From: Clostridia bacterium
Lineage (GTDB): Bacteria; Bacillota; Clostridia; Christensenellales; Pumilibacteraceae
DNA length: 44,203 bases
Assembly (NCBI GenBank): GCA_017501145.1
Contig: JAFVXL010000076.1
Span: 1-44,203 of the forward strand
Reading direction: 5' to 3'
Position 1 is the first letter of the stretch; every line of letters begins with the position of its first letter. Shown here one piece after another: positions 43,065 to 44,203 of the stretch. A program made the translations under genes and the position numbers. Below the pieces are notes generated by a model, which made no database searches, was not told the DNA's origin, and was given only the letters and a program-made list of their open reading frames with translations.

Positions 43065-43146
43065 AAAAAAGATCGGATAAACTTAAATGCACCTCAAAAG
43101 TTGAACACTTTTGGGATGCATTTCGTTTATTTAGCTTATCTTTTTT
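43065..43146. repeat. Large nested inverted repeat after proS, likely terminator
   Basis: Arms pair in order: AAAAAAGAT/ATCTTTTTT, ATAAAC/GTTTAT, AAATGCA/TGCATTT and CTCAAAAGT/ACTTTTGGG around a 5-nt centre at 43102-43106. It lies between the convergent proS and LRR genes and ends in T runs, so it can terminate both. The core (TGCACCTCAAAAGTTGAACA against its mirror) also resembles IS150-type IS3-family ends, so it may be two insertion-sequence termini brought together or a small MITE. Confidence 0.6.
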
Positions 43147-43165
43147 TATGACTTTGCTCTACAAT

Positions 43166-43839
43166 TTAGCTTTGCTTATTCCATACTACTGGCGTTACTC
43201 CATCTATGTCATAATGCCAGTAGTTGTCTTCTTCCGTGGCTCAGTTAAGCTAAAATAGTAGATTGTTGCATCAGCAAGATTGCTGTTGCCGTTTTCGTCT
43301 ATTTTTATCTCGCTCCACTCTTGCGCTGTTCCTGTATAATATACGCTTGTTAAACCACTGCAATAATCGAACGCATATTCTCCTATGCTCTTACCGCCTG
43401 TTATTTCTACTGTTTTTAATGAACTAGGCACATAATCCTTATTATTAGAAGAGCTAGTTGCTCCGAATATATATCCAAAGTGCGTATTATCCGCTCCGTC
43501 CTTAGTTGCGCCTACAAATGGTAAAGTTACACTTGTTAATCCACTGCAACCACGGAACGCAAATTCTCCTATGCTTATTACGCTATTAGGTATTCTTATG
43601 CTTGTCAAGCCACTACAACCCTCAAACGCTTGTTTTCCTATGCTAGTTACAGGTTTTCCTTTGTACTTAGACGGCACTATTACCTCAGTGTCACTTCCTT
43701 CGTAGCCAACTACGCTATATTCGTCGCCCACTAATTCAAACACGAGCCCTTCTGTGAATTTTTCGCAAGCAGTAAAAATAAAGCCTACTACAAGAATAAA
43801 ACTAATGCAAAAAACGGAAGCCAACAATCTCTTTCTCAC
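43166..43839 (-). pseudogene. BspA-like leucine-rich-repeat lipoprotein, frameshifted near the 3' end
   Basis: A secreted lipoprotein. The start is a GTG at 43839 with GGAGG 8 nt upstream. The signal peptide is RKRLLASVFCISFILVVGF followed by a lipobox FTAC. The body holds BspA/LRR_5 repeats (YKGKPVTSIGKQAFEGCSGL, SVISIGEFAFRGCSGLTSV, KSIGEYAFDYCSGLTSV). As read, the frame ends at 43204. At 43236-43239 one base appears missing: the -1 frame continues TEEDNYWHYDIDGVTPVVWN to a TAA at 43166, the usual end of these proteins. BspA-type proteins act at the cell surface in adhesion. Confidence 0.78.
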
Positions 43840-43874
43840 CGTATAGTCCTCCGTATGTCTTTCTGTTATTATAT

Positions 43875-43903
43875 ATGATAGCATACTATTACTATATTAT
43901 CAA
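43875..43903 (-). promoter_or_regulatory. Promoter of the LRR lipoprotein gene
   Basis: TTGATA (43903-43898), 17 bp, TATCAT (43880-43875). Confidence 0.6.
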
Positions 43904-44008
43904 GCAATATATTGCCTAGTTGCGATTAGAATGTGAAACATAGATTTTGACCTTATTATATGCGCAAAAATTAGGTTCAAGAAACAAAAGAAAGCTAAAA
44001 AGACAAAG

Positions 44009-44038
44009 AAAAAAAGCGTACCCACATGAGATACGCTT
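44009..44038 (-). terminator. Terminator about 145 nt downstream of 16S rRNA
   Basis: On the minus strand AAGCGTA (44038-44032) pairs with TACGCTT (44020-44014) around an 11-nt loop, followed by a T run (44013-44009). It lies between the 16S 3' end and the LRR gene. A small TGGAGC/GCTCCA hairpin (44079-44096) lies between it and the 16S gene; no tRNA is present there. Confidence 0.7.
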
Positions 44039-44181
44039 CTATATATAATCTTGACAATTAAAAACAACTAAAGCTACGTGGAGCTTCTCTGCTCCAAGGC
44101 ATTACTTTTCTACTGCTTTTATGCTTCACAGGTTCTTATGTCTTATTGGTTTCGCTATGCTCCATTGCACAGCTTAACTCT

Positions 44182-44203
44182 TAAAGGAGGTGATCCAGCC
44201 GCA
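44182..44203 (-). rRNA. 16S ribosomal RNA, extreme 3' end (cut by window edge)
   Basis: The last 22 bases read on the minus strand TGCGGCTGGATCACCTCCTT, followed by T and A: the universal 3' end of 16S rRNA with the anti-Shine-Dalgarno sequence. The remainder lies beyond the window. The CCUCCUU agrees with the AAGGAGG-type ribosome sites of the genes here. Confidence 0.95.

Noticed and set aside
43885-44181. 23S 5' end or tRNA in the region after 16S
   Set aside because: Read on both strands; no 23S start consensus and no cloverleaf, only two small hairpins.
1-44203. CRISPR array, prophage, intact insertion sequence or integrative element
   Set aside because: No regularly spaced direct repeats, no transposase, integrase or phage structural genes seen. 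The window is mostly core metabolism and sporulation.

Overview
The window looks like chromosome from an anaerobic, endospore-forming, moderately low-GC Firmicute of the Clostridia type, probably an uncultured or little-studied lineage. The evidence is a germinant-receptor operon (gerA-gerB-gerC), a SpoIIQ-like LytM protein, a SipL-like SPOCS/LysM protein, Veg, sequences resembling forespore and mother-cell sigma-factor promoters, rubrerythrin, tryptophanase, and the NAD-linked (PyrK) type of dihydroorotate dehydrogenase. Most genes are on the minus strand in tightly packed operons with ATGA or TAATG overlaps.

Layout. 1-917: start of a type II topoisomerase B subunit, behind a small autoregulated XRE gene. 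1429-5242 (+): MATE exporter, MurG, and an unknown membrane-anchored protein. 5352-7035: divergent TetR regulator and His-rich CDF zinc-type exporter with two operators. 7108-15711 (-): de novo pyrimidine operon pyrC-carB-pyrK-pyrD-pyrF-pyrE-pyrB behind a structured attenuator; carA is absent and pyrC is frameshifted. 15746-20604 (-): complete shikimate operon aroC-aroB-aroA-aroE-aroQ-aroK, with aroE frameshifted at an A9 run. 20710-22978: peptidase S51 and Dtd (-), and a divergent amidase-like protein with a sigma-K-like promoter (+). 23150-24529: tryptophanase. 24607-32330 (-): sporulation and germination block (gerC, gerB, gerA, spoIIQ-like, small membrane protein, ispE, sipL-like, veg). 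32435-32521: tRNA-Leu(CAA). 32738-33283 (+): rubrerythrin. 33515-33633 (+): an apparent structured small RNA with its own promoter. 33809-41426 (-): operon metK-recD2-GNAT-like-glnS-alaS-DtxR/MntR. 41616-43055 (+): proS. 43166-43839 (-): frameshifted BspA-like LRR lipoprotein. 44182-44203 (-): the 3' end of a 16S rRNA that is followed by a terminator, not by a 23S gene.

Points that stand out: the candidate small RNA; the repeated arrangement of a perfect promoter whose -10 box lies 6-7 nt before an ATG with no ribosome-binding site, which predicts leaderless mRNAs for at least four genes; aspartate carbamoyltransferase carrying only the zinc-binding part of PyrI at its C-terminus; the pyr operon attenuator with an in-frame leader ORF; an alanyl-tRNA synthetase that stops exactly at the end of the editing domain; and an unlinked 16S gene. 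Three single-base frameshifts (pyrC, aroE, LRR gene) in an otherwise intact region suggest either residual assembly indels or recent decay. All family assignments come from reading the translated sequences by eye; no database search was run.
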